This document shows, piece after piece, positions 1 to 6,842 of a stretch of DNA of 9,230 bases (within the stretch, counting starts at the first letter, position 1; each line of letters opens with the position of its first letter). The DNA comes from an uncultured Eubacteriales bacterium (lineage in GTDB: Bacteria; Bacillota; Clostridia; Christensenellales; UBA1242): NCBI GenBank assembly GCA_948512295.1, contig CAOQRA010000005.1:39226-48455 (forward strand). The letters run 5' to 3'. The position numbers and the translations under genes were made by a program. Below the pieces are notes generated by a model that did not search any database, was not told the DNA's origin, and saw only the letters and a program-made list of their open reading frames with translations.

Positions 1-2
1 TG

Positions 3-317
3 CAAGACAAACCATTTCAAAAGATTAAAAGTGGACAGAAAACAATTGAAATGCGACTTTTTGATGGTAAAAGACGCTTTTTAACACGAGGTGACACAAT
101 TGAATTTATCGGGGCTAATGATGAGCGGCTTATTTGCGAAGTTCTTGGTGTCCATATATATGAAAACTTCGCAGAACTATATAAAAACTTTTCAAAGGAA
201 GAACTAGGGTATGACAGCAATGAAGTCGCGGACCCGAAAGATATGGAATTATATTATCCACTTGAAAAGCAAAAACAGAATTGCGTAATTGGCATTGAAA
301 TTAAGGTAAAAAAGTAA
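3..317 (+). CDS. ASCH-domain protein, 5'-truncated by window edge
   Basis: The reading frame is open to the left edge, so the N-terminus is missing; 104 codons remain, ending in TAA. The visible part begins QDKPFQKIKSGQKTIEMRL and continues with a strand ending GDTIEF. It then has a (Y/F)ENFAELYKNF segment, a late acidic helix (DPKDMELYYPLE) and a final strand CVIGIEI. This order (K-x-[IF]-x-x-G-x-K-T-[IV]-E-x-R near the start, then GD-x-[IV]-x-F, then the Y-Y-x-x-E and GIEI ending) is that of small bacterial ASCH-domain proteins, a PUA-like beta-barrel fold linked to RNA binding. The substrate is unknown. The ATG at position 51 falls inside the conserved E-M-R-L motif and is therefore not the start. 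About ten residues are probably missing. The gene is separated from the next one by a fresh promoter, so it belongs to an earlier transcription unit. Family assignment is from motif recognition only. Confidence 0.8.
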   Translation, partial: QDKPFQKIKSGQKTIEMRLFDGKRRFLTRGDTIEFIGANDERLICEVLGVHIYENFAELYKNFSKEELGYDSNEVADPKDMELYYPLEKQKQNCVIGIEIKVKK

Positions 318-361
318 TAAAAATTTTTTTAAAAAATGTCGAAAAATTTTTAAATTGGGTA

Positions 362-390
362 TTGACATTCATAGGGGCTTTTGGTATACT
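362..390 (+). promoter_or_regulatory. Strong sigma-A promoter for the 104-aa gene
   Basis: A perfect -35 box TTGACA (362-367) is followed by a 17-bp spacer and the -10 box TATACT (385-390). A TG dinucleotide one base upstream of the -10 (382-383) makes it an extended -10 promoter. Transcription should start near 397, giving a leader of about 17 nt that holds the ribosome binding site AAGGAG (401-406). This is the closest match to consensus in the window. Confidence 0.88.
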
Positions 391-413
391 TTTACTTGTA
401 AAGGAGAAAAACT

Positions 414-728
414 ATGGAAAAAATCTTTGATTTAGAAAAGGCAGAAAAAGTACCTTATGATCTCGGCATTTTAAAGCGTGCTCAAATTGAAAATGGTGCA
501 GAATTTAATTCAAGAAAAATGGCAAATGTTAAAACTGAAAATCCTAGAAAAATTCACAGACTGGCAGTAAGACGCTCATGCATTAAAAACAAACAAAATA
601 TGATTGAAGCTTGCTATCACGCAAATGATTTTGAAATTGACGAAGATTTTAATGCTGAAGAAATTGAAAAAACACTTCAAGAAGCTTATGACAAAGCTTA
701 TGCAGAATTTTGTACTGAAGCTGAATAA
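414..728 (+). CDS. Hypothetical 104-aa charged protein
   Basis: I do not recognise this protein. It begins MEKIFDLEKAEKVPYD at an ATG placed 7 nt after a good AAGGAG ribosome binding site. It has no signal peptide and no membrane segment, so it is probably cytoplasmic. The middle (about residues 34-60) is basic, with RK, RKIHR and RR clusters. The last third is strongly acidic (EIDEDFNAEEIEKTLQEAYD) and looks like one amphipathic helix. Cysteines at C56, C67 and C100 are not arranged as an obvious zinc knuckle. The gene stands alone between a near-consensus promoter and a strong terminator, so it is a dedicated monocistronic unit expected to be well expressed. The basic core could contact nucleic acid, but that is a guess from charge alone. 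It is very likely a real gene, given the matched promoter, ribosome site and terminator. Confidence 0.8.
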   Translation: MEKIFDLEKAEKVPYDLGILKRAQIENGAEFNSRKMANVKTENPRKIHRLAVRRSCIKNKQNMIEACYHANDFEIDEDFNAEEIEKTLQEAYDKAYAEFCTEAE

Positions 729-730
729 TT

Positions 731-756
731 AAAAACAACCCTAGGGTTGTTTTTTT
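731..756 (+). terminator. Rho-independent terminator after the 104-aa gene
   Basis: Positions 731-754 form a perfect 24-bp palindrome centred between 742 and 743. The RNA can fold as an AAAAACAACC/GGTTGTTTTT stem closed by a CTAG loop, followed by an uninterrupted T-run to 756. It starts 2 nt after the stop codon. The A-run on the left side would also allow termination of transcription arriving from the right. Confidence 0.88.
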
Positions 757-773
757 GTATATGTTGTCGCAAT

Positions 774-805
774 TTGATAAAATATCGTGTTTATTAGTTT
801 ATAAT
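774..805 (+). promoter_or_regulatory. Candidate promoter of the envelope operon
   Basis: A perfect -10 hexamer TATAAT lies at 800-805. The best -35-like box, TTGATA (774-779), is 20 bp away, longer than the usual 16-18 bp, and a TTTATA at 798-803 would give an 18-bp spacer with a weaker -10. The region 729-896 is otherwise AT-rich non-coding sequence between a terminator and the next gene, so an operon promoter must lie somewhere in it. Another weak -10-like TAAAAT is at 872-877. The choice among these is uncertain. Confidence 0.4.
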
Positions 806-896
806 AAGTATATATCCTTGCAAAAACGATAAAAATCAGTAAATACGTTTTGTTTTTTATTAAAAATGATTTAAAATATCATTATCGGAGGGTATT

Positions 897-3377
897 ATGT
901 CAGCTGGCACCATTTCTCTTATTTTAAATTTTTTCTTTGTGTTTATTTTAATTATAGGGTTTTTAATCGGCTTATGGAGAGGCGTAAAACGCTCTGCCAT
1001 CAATTTTGTTTTTGGTATAATTGGCATGCTTATTTCTTTTTTCTGTGCACCAATATTAACAAGGACCATTTTAAACATTAATGTCAATGCAAATGGAAAC
1101 ATGACTACATTAAATGCAGTGTTAATCGAGATGCTTAAAGGTATACCAGAATTTGGAACGCTTATTGAAAACACGCCAAGTCTTGGGGCATTTATCGTTA
1201 ATTTGCCTTATGCCATTATGACGACAGTTATTTTCCTGCTTTTATCCATGGTAATAAGCTTTATCATGTACATTCTATTCAAAATCTTTTGTGCCATATT
1301 TGTTAAAAATAAAGACAAAGACGGCAACGTTTTGCCTCGTCATAGAGTTTGGGGCGGTGTTTTAGGCACTGTTAAAACTTTTGCTTTAACTATTTTTGTT
1401 TGTTTGCCTTTTGTAGGGCTACTTGGTACGGCGGAAGAAGTTACCTCTAAAAATGGTATGCTTGAAAACGTAATGAACACCCAAGCAGCTGACGCGATTG
1501 TGGGCGTAGACGATAGTGCTTTCGGCGTGATTGGAAATATGTTTGGTTTAGATAATGCGACATTTGACTATCTTTCTATGTTTGATATGAACGGGCAACC
1601 TATTTACATTAGAGAAGAAGTTTCAAATTACAATGTAATTTACTATTCTGCTAAACAATTAAGCCTTGCTTTCAGTGACGGAACGCTTGTAAACTTCTCT
1701 TTTGATAAACTTGAAAACTCAGTGGAGAAAGTGCTAGAAAGTGGATTATATAATACTGTTATCAGTGATGTACTTGATAATGTTTTAGTAAACTATCAAG
1801 ATTATGAGTTTATTAATCCAGAGGATTTTGGTGAGTTTAAAGATGTATTTTTAGATGTCAGCAAAGCGCTTGCCTCTTATGAGGGCGGAGCTGGCAATTA
1901 TATAGCCGATGATTTACGTAAGCTTTTAGATGGCGTCAGAGTGCTCGCTGAAAGCGGCGCGATTGATGAAATTTCTCAAACACAAGCAAATTTTGCTGAT
2001 TTGGCACAAACTTATGAAAAAGAATTTACTAATGCAATTTATAACACTTTGACCACCAATATTGTCAAAGATAGTGCATCTTCTACAATTAATCTTTTAA
2101 TAGGCAAATTGTTCAATGATTTAGAAAAGGTCGACATCAATGGTCGCGAAATTTCAGACACAGAGTGGAAAGAAACAGCAACTTCATTAGTACAAATTGC
2201 CAAAGATGCAAGCGTGGTTATCAAAGAAGTCGAAATTGATCAGGTGCTTAATGACCCAATGACGCTTTTAAAGCAAGAAAGCAAAGCTGATATATCTAGC
2301 GTGCTAGCAAGTCTTGGCAAGTTGATTGACAACGTGCGCTCAATTAAAATTTTACAAAATAACAATGTCTCAGTGATTGATAAACTTTTAGAGGGCAAGC
2401 TTGATTTGCCTAGCATAGAACAAGATTTTTTTGATATTAATGATCCAGACAAACCAATTAAAAAAATAACAAATTACGTTGAGCTTATGGCATTTATCTC
2501 TCCATCCATGCAAAAACTTAAAGATATCAATGTTTACGAGCTATTAAATGAAGAGGTTATTTCAACCTCAAAAGTGTTTAAAAAATTTGGCGAAGCAGCT
2601 GCTAAAGATGATTTACTTCTTTCAAGAATTTTCTTGCCACTCATTCAAGTTGAACCTACTAAGAGTATTTTTATTGGAACCCAAACCCAAGAGGGACTTT
2701 TGACTTCACTCGAAAGCGAAGTGATAAACTTTAAACTTCTTGAAAATTATCACGAGTGGGAAATTGATTTGGCAAATATTTCAAAATTATTTAGTGTTTT
2801 GAATAAAAACTATGACAGCGAAAGAACCTTCCTTGACATAGTGATGGAAAGCGGAGCGGATGAACTTCTTAAATGCTTAGGCAATGAGCAAGCTCAAGCT
2901 CAGCCATCTGTAAGCGTAGATGATGTATTTAAACCTATTCTTTATGCTAAGTCAACTGAGGCAATAAAAAACTCCAGCTTTGAAAGCCTAGCAAATGTAT
3001 TAACTTCATTAACTGGAAGCACAATCACTTTTGACTTACAAGGAGTGACTTTGGTTAAACATAACACTAATGACCAAGCCAATGAGATATGTGAGGTATT
3101 TGAAAAATTTCTAGCTTTCTATCCAAATTATACTTCTGGTATGCAACTTCAAGATATCGACAAATTGCAACTTGGACAATTATTGGATGCTATGAAAGTA
3201 AACGCGTTAAGAACAACGCTTACACAAAAAACGGAAGAGGGTTTATTTAAAGAAGCGTTTAATGCGCTTGTCGATAAGGTTAAAAATACTTTCCATGTGA
3301 ACATTGCGCCTGATTATGCCTCACAGGATAATTATTTTGCACAGCTACTTTCCTCACTTTCGTTGCCGGAGGCATAG
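897..3377 (+). CDS. Large membrane protein with CvpA-like N-terminus
   Basis: This 826-aa protein starts at an ATG 4 nt after GGAGGG (887-892). The first ~178 residues hold four predicted membrane helices (about 7-27, 35-56, 105-134, 155-177). Features recalling the CvpA (colicin V production) membrane family are GFLIGLWRGVKR after helix 1 and HRVWGGVLGTVK leading into helix 4. CvpA proteins are usually under about 250 aa, so the ~650-residue C-terminal region here is the unusual part. It is polar and mainly helical by eye, poor in cysteine, without LPxTG, PASTA or catalytic motifs that I recognise, and without a second group of membrane helices. It may sit outside the membrane, but topology cannot be fixed from sequence by eye. 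The stop codon is 1 bp before rsmH, and its last codons carry the rsmH ribosome binding site, so the two are translationally coupled. It occupies the place normally held by mraZ. A role in division or envelope assembly is inferred from context only. Confidence 0.75.
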   Translation: MSAGTISLILNFFFVFILIIGFLIGLWRGVKRSAINFVFGIIGMLISFFCAPILTRTILNINVNANGNMTTLNAVLIEMLKGIPEFGTLIENTPSLGAFIVNLPYAIMTTVIFLLLSMVISFIMYILFKIFCAIFVKNKDKDGNVLPRHRVWGGVLGTVKTFALTIFVCLPFVGLLGTAEEVTSKNGMLENVMNTQAADAIVGVDDSAFGVIGNMFGLDNATFDYLSMFDMNGQPIYIREEVSNYNVIYYSAKQLSLAFSDGTLVNFSFDKLENSVEKVLESGLYNTVISDVLDNVLVNYQDYEFINPEDFGEFKDVFLDVSKALASYEGGAGNYIADDLRKLLDGVRVLAESGAIDEISQTQANFADLAQTYEKEFTNAIYNTLTTNIVKDSASSTINLLIGKLFNDLEKVDINGREISDTEWKETATSLVQIAKDASVVIKEVEIDQVLNDPMTLLKQESKADISSVLASLGKLIDNVRSIKILQNNNVSVIDKLLEGKLDLPSIEQDFFDINDPDKPIKKITNYVELMAFISPSMQKLKDINVYELLNEEVISTSKVFKKFGEAAAKDDLLLSRIFLPLIQVEPTKSIFIGTQTQEGLLTSLESEVINFKLLENYHEWEIDLANISKLFSVLNKNYDSERTFLDIVMESGADELLKCLGNEQAQAQPSVSVDDVFKPILYAKSTEAIKNSSFESLANVLTSLTGSTITFDLQGVTLVKHNTNDQANEICEVFEKFLAFYPNYTSGMQLQDIDKLQLGQLLDAMKVNALRTTLTQKTEEGLFKEAFNALVDKVKNTFHVNIAPDYASQDNYFAQLLSSLSLPEA
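3368..3372 (+). promoter_or_regulatory. rsmH ribosome binding site, deciding the start
   Basis: GGAGG lies 6 nt before the ATG at 3379 and inside the Pro-Glu-Ala codons that end the upstream gene. This fixes the rsmH start at 3379 rather than at an in-frame ATG 25 codons upstream (3304), which would overlap the preceding gene by 74 bp and add residues unlike the family. Confidence 0.85.
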
Positions 3378-3378
3378 G

Positions 3379-4308
3379 ATGGAATTTAAACATATTCCTG
3401 TGCTTTTAAAGGAAGTTATAGATAATTTAAATATTAAAAATGACGGAATTTATGTGGATTGTACGATTGGTGGAGGTGGGCATTCCAGTGAAATTGTAAA
3501 ACGCTTAAAAAATGGACACCTTTATGGCTTTGATCGCGATGAAATGGCGCTATCAGCATGTAGCAAGCGATTTGCTGGTTATAAAAACCTAACCTTAATA
3601 AAGAATAACTATGAAAATGCGGCTCAAAGTTTGCAAGAACTTGGTGTTACACAGATTGATGGCATTCTAATGGATTTAGGTGTCAGCAGTCCACAAATTG
3701 ACTTGCCAGAGCGAGGCTTTTCCATTCTTCACGATGGCAAGCTTGATATGCGTATGGACCAGTCCCAGACTTTGGACGCAGCAATGGTTGTAAACAATTA
3801 TTCAAAGGAGCAATTATTAAAACTCCTTTATGAATTTGGAGAGGAGCCTAATGCAAAGCATATAGTCGATAAAATAGTATCTTCAAGACAAATAAAACCA
3901 ATCGAAACGACATTTGAACTTAAAGCAATTATAGAAAGTGCTTTTCCTAAAAAACTTTTGTACAAGCGAGGCAATGTAAGTCAGCAAACTTTCCAAGCTT
4001 TGCGAATCGAAGTAAATGGTGAGCTTATTGGCCTTGAAAAGTGCATTTTGCAACTTGTAGACCTTTTAAAGCCTGGCGGAATTATGGCTGTAATTTCTTT
4101 CCATAGTTTGGAAGATCGTATTGTAAAAAAGACATTTAAAAAGCTTTCGACGGCTTGTATATGTCCTCCTAAAACGCCAGTTTGCATTTGTGGTCATAAA
4201 GCGGAAGTTAAACTCATCACGCATAAACCTATAACTGCAGAGCCTGAAGAGCTACAGCGCAATAATCGTAGCCGAAGTGCTAAATTAAGAGTTGTCCAAA
4301 AATTGTAA
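3379..4308 (+). CDS. rsmH: 16S rRNA (cytosine(1402)-N(4))-methyltransferase RsmH
   Basis: RsmH (MraW) transfers a methyl group from S-adenosylmethionine to N4 of C1402 in the decoding centre of 16S rRNA. The 309-aa length is typical. Family signatures appear in order: the N-terminal HIPVLLKEV; the SAM-binding motif DCTIGGGGHS (27-36); FDRDEMA (51-57); DGILMDLGVSSPQID (94-108); ERGFS (111-115); RMDQ (125-128); RGNVSQQTFQALRIEVNGEL (197-216); PGGIMAVISFHSLEDRIVK (222-240); and the C-terminal NNRSRSAKLRV. The cysteine cluster C250, C252, C259, C261 (CICPPKTPVCICG) is the usual one near the C-terminus. No key motif is missing. The start at 3379 is set by the ribosome binding site and the family N-terminus. 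The gene is coupled to the upstream CvpA-like gene (TAG, one base, ATG) and lies 29 bp before the FtsL-position gene, as in dcw clusters. Confidence 0.97.
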   Translation: MEFKHIPVLLKEVIDNLNIKNDGIYVDCTIGGGGHSSEIVKRLKNGHLYGFDRDEMALSACSKRFAGYKNLTLIKNNYENAAQSLQELGVTQIDGILMDLGVSSPQIDLPERGFSILHDGKLDMRMDQSQTLDAAMVVNNYSKEQLLKLLYEFGEEPNAKHIVDKIVSSRQIKPIETTFELKAIIESAFPKKLLYKRGNVSQQTFQALRIEVNGELIGLEKCILQLVDLLKPGGIMAVISFHSLEDRIVKKTFKKLSTACICPPKTPVCICGHKAEVKLITHKPITAEPEELQRNNRSRSAKLRVVQKL

Positions 4309-4337
4309 TACATAGACAAAAGGGGGAATAAAATACT

Positions 4338-4904
4338 ATGAAAGAAAGAGGTGTTTTGCTTTTAGAAAAGCCTACGGAAACTTCGCAAGATCCGCAAAAG
4401 TGTGTAGTTGAAACTATGCAAGAGCTGCAAACTCCTACACAGCCACAAATGTCGCAAAGCTTGCAAACGACTACGCAAGAGCAAACTTTTTCTGAAAATA
4501 TAATAAAGCCTAATTATGATTTCATAGAGGAATTGACGGAAGAAGAGCAGCAAAAAGTATACAAAATTGGTCGGCAGAAACAAGAGAGTAAACGTGCATC
4601 AAAACTTGCCACTCGACTGAAAATGGCTGTATTTAGTTTGGTTATTTCCGTTTGTACTATTTGGGGAATTGTTAATTTAGTGGATATAGCTTCGCTTAAC
4701 AATCAAATTGCTGGAGTTAGTGAAATCTACGAATTAAATCTTGCAAGTTATCTATCTAAGCTTGCCACTTTGGACACCGCATCTAATTATAACGAACTTT
4801 TTCCTACGTATCCGAATGAACCTTCATCGCCTAGTCAAATTGCAGCTTCAAACAACTGGTTCAATCGTATCTGTGATTTCATTTCTGGGCTGTTTGGAGG
4901 TTAA
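4338..4904 (+). CDS. Bitopic membrane protein in ftsL position (FtsL-like)
   Basis: This 188-aa protein has three parts. Residues 1-94 are cytoplasmic and hydrophilic, with a Gln/Thr-rich stretch (about 27-50) containing an imperfect repeat of the LQTPTQPQ/LQTTTQEQ type, then an acidic/basic helix (about 61-94: EELTEEEQQKVYKI, then KRASK). One membrane helix spans about 96-115. A ~73-residue outer part follows, whose start (about 116-145) could form a short coiled coil, then a Pro/Ser-rich stretch and a hydrophobic end WFNRICDFISGLFGG. FtsL, the small bitopic partner of FtsB and the division transpeptidase, normally sits exactly here between rsmH and the PBP gene, has the same topology and is poorly conserved. 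The assignment rests on position and topology, not on a motif. The ribosome site AGGGGG (4321-4326) is 11 nt from the ATG, rather far. An in-frame TTG at 4356 preceded by AGAGGT is a weaker alternative start. Confidence 0.6.
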   Translation: MKERGVLLLEKPTETSQDPQKCVVETMQELQTPTQPQMSQSLQTTTQEQTFSENIIKPNYDFIEELTEEEQQKVYKIGRQKQESKRASKLATRLKMAVFSLVISVCTIWGIVNLVDIASLNNQIAGVSEIYELNLASYLSKLATLDTASNYNELFPTYPNEPSSPSQIAASNNWFNRICDFISGLFGG

Positions 4905-6800
4905 ATGCAAAAGCCCTATACATTACATTCTTTAAGAAAAAGGATATTGGCTGTCGCAATAGTCATATCCTTTATTTTTTGCGCGCTTGGTGTGAGAATG
5001 TTTGTCTTGCAAATCATAAATGGTGAAAAACTTCAACTTAAAGCGACAGATCAGTGGACGCGTGACCTTGCAATTATTGCGCCTAGAGGAAACATTTATG
5101 ACAGCACGGGGGCAACCATGGCGGTAAGCTATACAACTTACAATGTTTTTGTTCGGGCGAGGGAAGTTGATGAGCCATCTGCCGTTGCGCAAGCGCTCGC
5201 ACAAATATTAGGGCTTCAATTTTCTAAAGTTTATGATAAAGTAAAAGATAAAAGTCAGTCGGAAGTGCTTATTAAAATGCAAATAGATGGGCAAACAGCA
5301 GAAGATCTTTATAAATGCCATATGAAAGGTGTGTATATGGCGGAAAATGTGGCAAGATATTACACTTATGGCAATCTGATGACGCAGGTGCTAGGCTTTA
5401 CAAGCGTAGATAACGTTGGGCAAAGTGGGATAGAGGCATATTTTAATGAAATGTTAACAGGGCGTGATGGATACAGCTATGTACAATCCGACTTACAAGG
5501 AAAAGAAATAAGCGGTTCACTTCGCTATTATATTGCAGCGCAGCGTGGCTGCGACTTGACGCTTACACTAGATAGTAAAATACAACTTGTTTTGGAAAAT
5601 ACTTTAGAAAAAGTTATGGTTGAGCAAAAAGCCAAGAGTGCAACCGGGCTTATCATAGGTGCTAAAACGGGGCAACTGCTTGCACTTTCCACCAAACCTA
5701 GCTTTGACTTAAATGAAGTGCCTCGTGATGATTTGACAGCCCTTTTTGACATGTCTAAAGTAAAAGCTGTTACAGATGTCTACGAGCCAGGTTCGACTTT
5801 TAAAATTTTGACAGTGGCAGCAGCACTTGAAGAGGGGCTAACCAATTTTGAAGACAGATTTTATTGCCCAGGCTATCGCGTTATAGATGGAGTGCGCATT
5901 AAATGTTGGCGTTCTATTGGTCATGGTAGCCAAAACTTAATTGAAGCCTTTCAAAACTCTTGTAACTGCTGCTTTATGGACCTTGCTTTGCGGCTGGGAG
6001 TAGATAAATTTTACGAATATATGCAAAAGTTTGGGCTTGGCAAGGCTACTGGTATTTCCATAACAGGCGAGGCTAAGGGAATTTTAATGAATAAAAGCCT
6101 TGTAAAGCGAGTGGACCTTGCACGTATGGGCTTTGGTCATGCGGTGGCTTTAACGCCTATTCAACTTGCTATGGCGGTTTCTTCTATAACCAATGGAGGC
6201 AATTTGCTACAGCCTTATCTTGTTTCTCAAAGAACGAGTCCAGATGGGCAGGTTCAAGTTCTTTCCTCCACCCAAACTAAAGGCAAGGTTTGTTCGTATG
6301 AAACTTCGCAAAAGGTTAACACGCTTCTTGAAAAGGCAACCAATAAGCTTGAACCATACACGTTTGTTGAGGGCTATAATGTCGGTGGCAAAACGGGTAC
6401 AGCACAAAAATATAAACAAGGCGGCGGAATAGACCAAGGTAAATATATTTCCAGTTTTTTAGGTAGTTATCCAGCAAATGACCCAGAATATATACTACTA
6501 TTGCTAGTTGACGAGCCTGGTGCAGGTGCGTATTACGGCAGTGTGGTTGCCGCTCCTTATGGCAAAGAGGTTTTTAGCGGAATATTTGAATATCTTTCCA
6601 TAGAAAAAGATAGCTCCGATCCCGTTGAGTATGTCACCATGCCATCATTAGTAGGCATAAGTTTGACAGATGCAAGCGTTATTCTTAAACAACTAGGGCT
6701 ATTTTATGAACTTGATGGAGAGGGAGAATATATTTTGCAGCAATTGCCGCCTCAAGGCACAAGTCTGGCAAAAGGAACCACCATAGTATTGATAACCTAA
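4905..6800 (+). CDS. Class B penicillin-binding protein, SpoVD/FtsI type
   Basis: This is a 631-aa monofunctional D,D-transpeptidase that cross-links peptidoglycan at the septum or spore cortex. A membrane anchor is at about 13-36, followed by the pedestal (dimerisation) domain with the class B signature IIAPRGNIYDSTG (57-69). The transpeptidase domain starts near 240. It has all three catalytic motifs: S297-T-F-K300 in EPGSTFKI, S352-C-N354 in QNSCN, and K496-T-G498 in GGKTGTAQ. A single PASTA domain occupies about 576-631 (TMPSLVGISLTDA to GTTIVLI). The length and the single PASTA domain match Bacillus SpoVD better than PbpB, but in clostridia with one such gene it may be the division enzyme, so no symbol is given. 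Its ATG directly follows the stop of the previous gene (TAAATG), and its GGAGG (4896-4900) encodes that protein's final Gly-Gly, so translation is coupled. Activity looks intact. Confidence 0.95.
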   Translation: MQKPYTLHSLRKRILAVAIVISFIFCALGVRMFVLQIINGEKLQLKATDQWTRDLAIIAPRGNIYDSTGATMAVSYTTYNVFVRAREVDEPSAVAQALAQILGLQFSKVYDKVKDKSQSEVLIKMQIDGQTAEDLYKCHMKGVYMAENVARYYTYGNLMTQVLGFTSVDNVGQSGIEAYFNEMLTGRDGYSYVQSDLQGKEISGSLRYYIAAQRGCDLTLTLDSKIQLVLENTLEKVMVEQKAKSATGLIIGAKTGQLLALSTKPSFDLNEVPRDDLTALFDMSKVKAVTDVYEPGSTFKILTVAAALEEGLTNFEDRFYCPGYRVIDGVRIKCWRSIGHGSQNLIEAFQNSCNCCFMDLALRLGVDKFYEYMQKFGLGKATGISITGEAKGILMNKSLVKRVDLARMGFGHAVALTPIQLAMAVSSITNGGNLLQPYLVSQRTSPDGQVQVLSSTQTKGKVCSYETSQKVNTLLEKATNKLEPYTFVEGYNVGGKTGTAQKYKQGGGIDQGKYISSFLGSYPANDPEYILLLLVDEPGAGAYYGSVVAAPYGKEVFSGIFEYLSIEKDSSDPVEYVTMPSLVGISLTDASVILKQLGLFYELDGEGEYILQQLPPQGTSLAKGTTIVLIT

Positions 6801-6806
6801 TTTTAG

Positions 6807-6835
6807 TTGCATTAGAAATTGTTTTAATGTAAAAT
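6807..6835 (+). promoter_or_regulatory. Candidate promoter with overlapping inverted repeat
   Basis: A -35 box TTGCAT (6807-6812) and a -10 box TAAAAT (6830-6835) are separated by exactly 17 bp in the 42-bp gap after the PBP gene. Transcription would start near 6842, at or just before the ATG of the next gene. An inverted repeat, TTGCATTA (6807-6814) and TAATGTAA (6825-6832), with one mismatch pair and a 10-nt centre, covers both promoter boxes, as an operator would. There is no terminator in the gap, so read-through from the upstream operon is also possible. Confidence 0.5.
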
Positions 6836-6842
6836 ATTAAGT

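Noticed and set aside
321..356. AT-only inverted repeat TTTAAAAA/TTTTTAAA after the ASCH gene, a possible terminator
   Set aside because: The stem has no G-C pairs and no following T-run; it is probably ordinary AT-rich sequence, so no terminator is claimed there.
823..851. AAAACG/CGTTTT inverted repeat upstream of the CvpA-like gene, followed by a T-rich stretch
   Set aside because: Only 6 bp with a 17-nt loop in AT-rich DNA. It is too weak to call a terminator or attenuator.
860..1174. 104-codon open frame on the minus strand
   Set aside because: It lies opposite the membrane-helix codons of the CvpA-like gene, has no supporting signals, and is hydrophobic only as a reflection of that gene.
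3304..3378. 25-codon N-terminal extension of rsmH from an upstream in-frame ATG
   Set aside because: It overlaps the CvpA-like gene, lacks a ribosome site, and adds residues unlike the RsmH family, whereas the ATG at 3379 has GGAGG 6 nt upstream and gives the family N-terminus.
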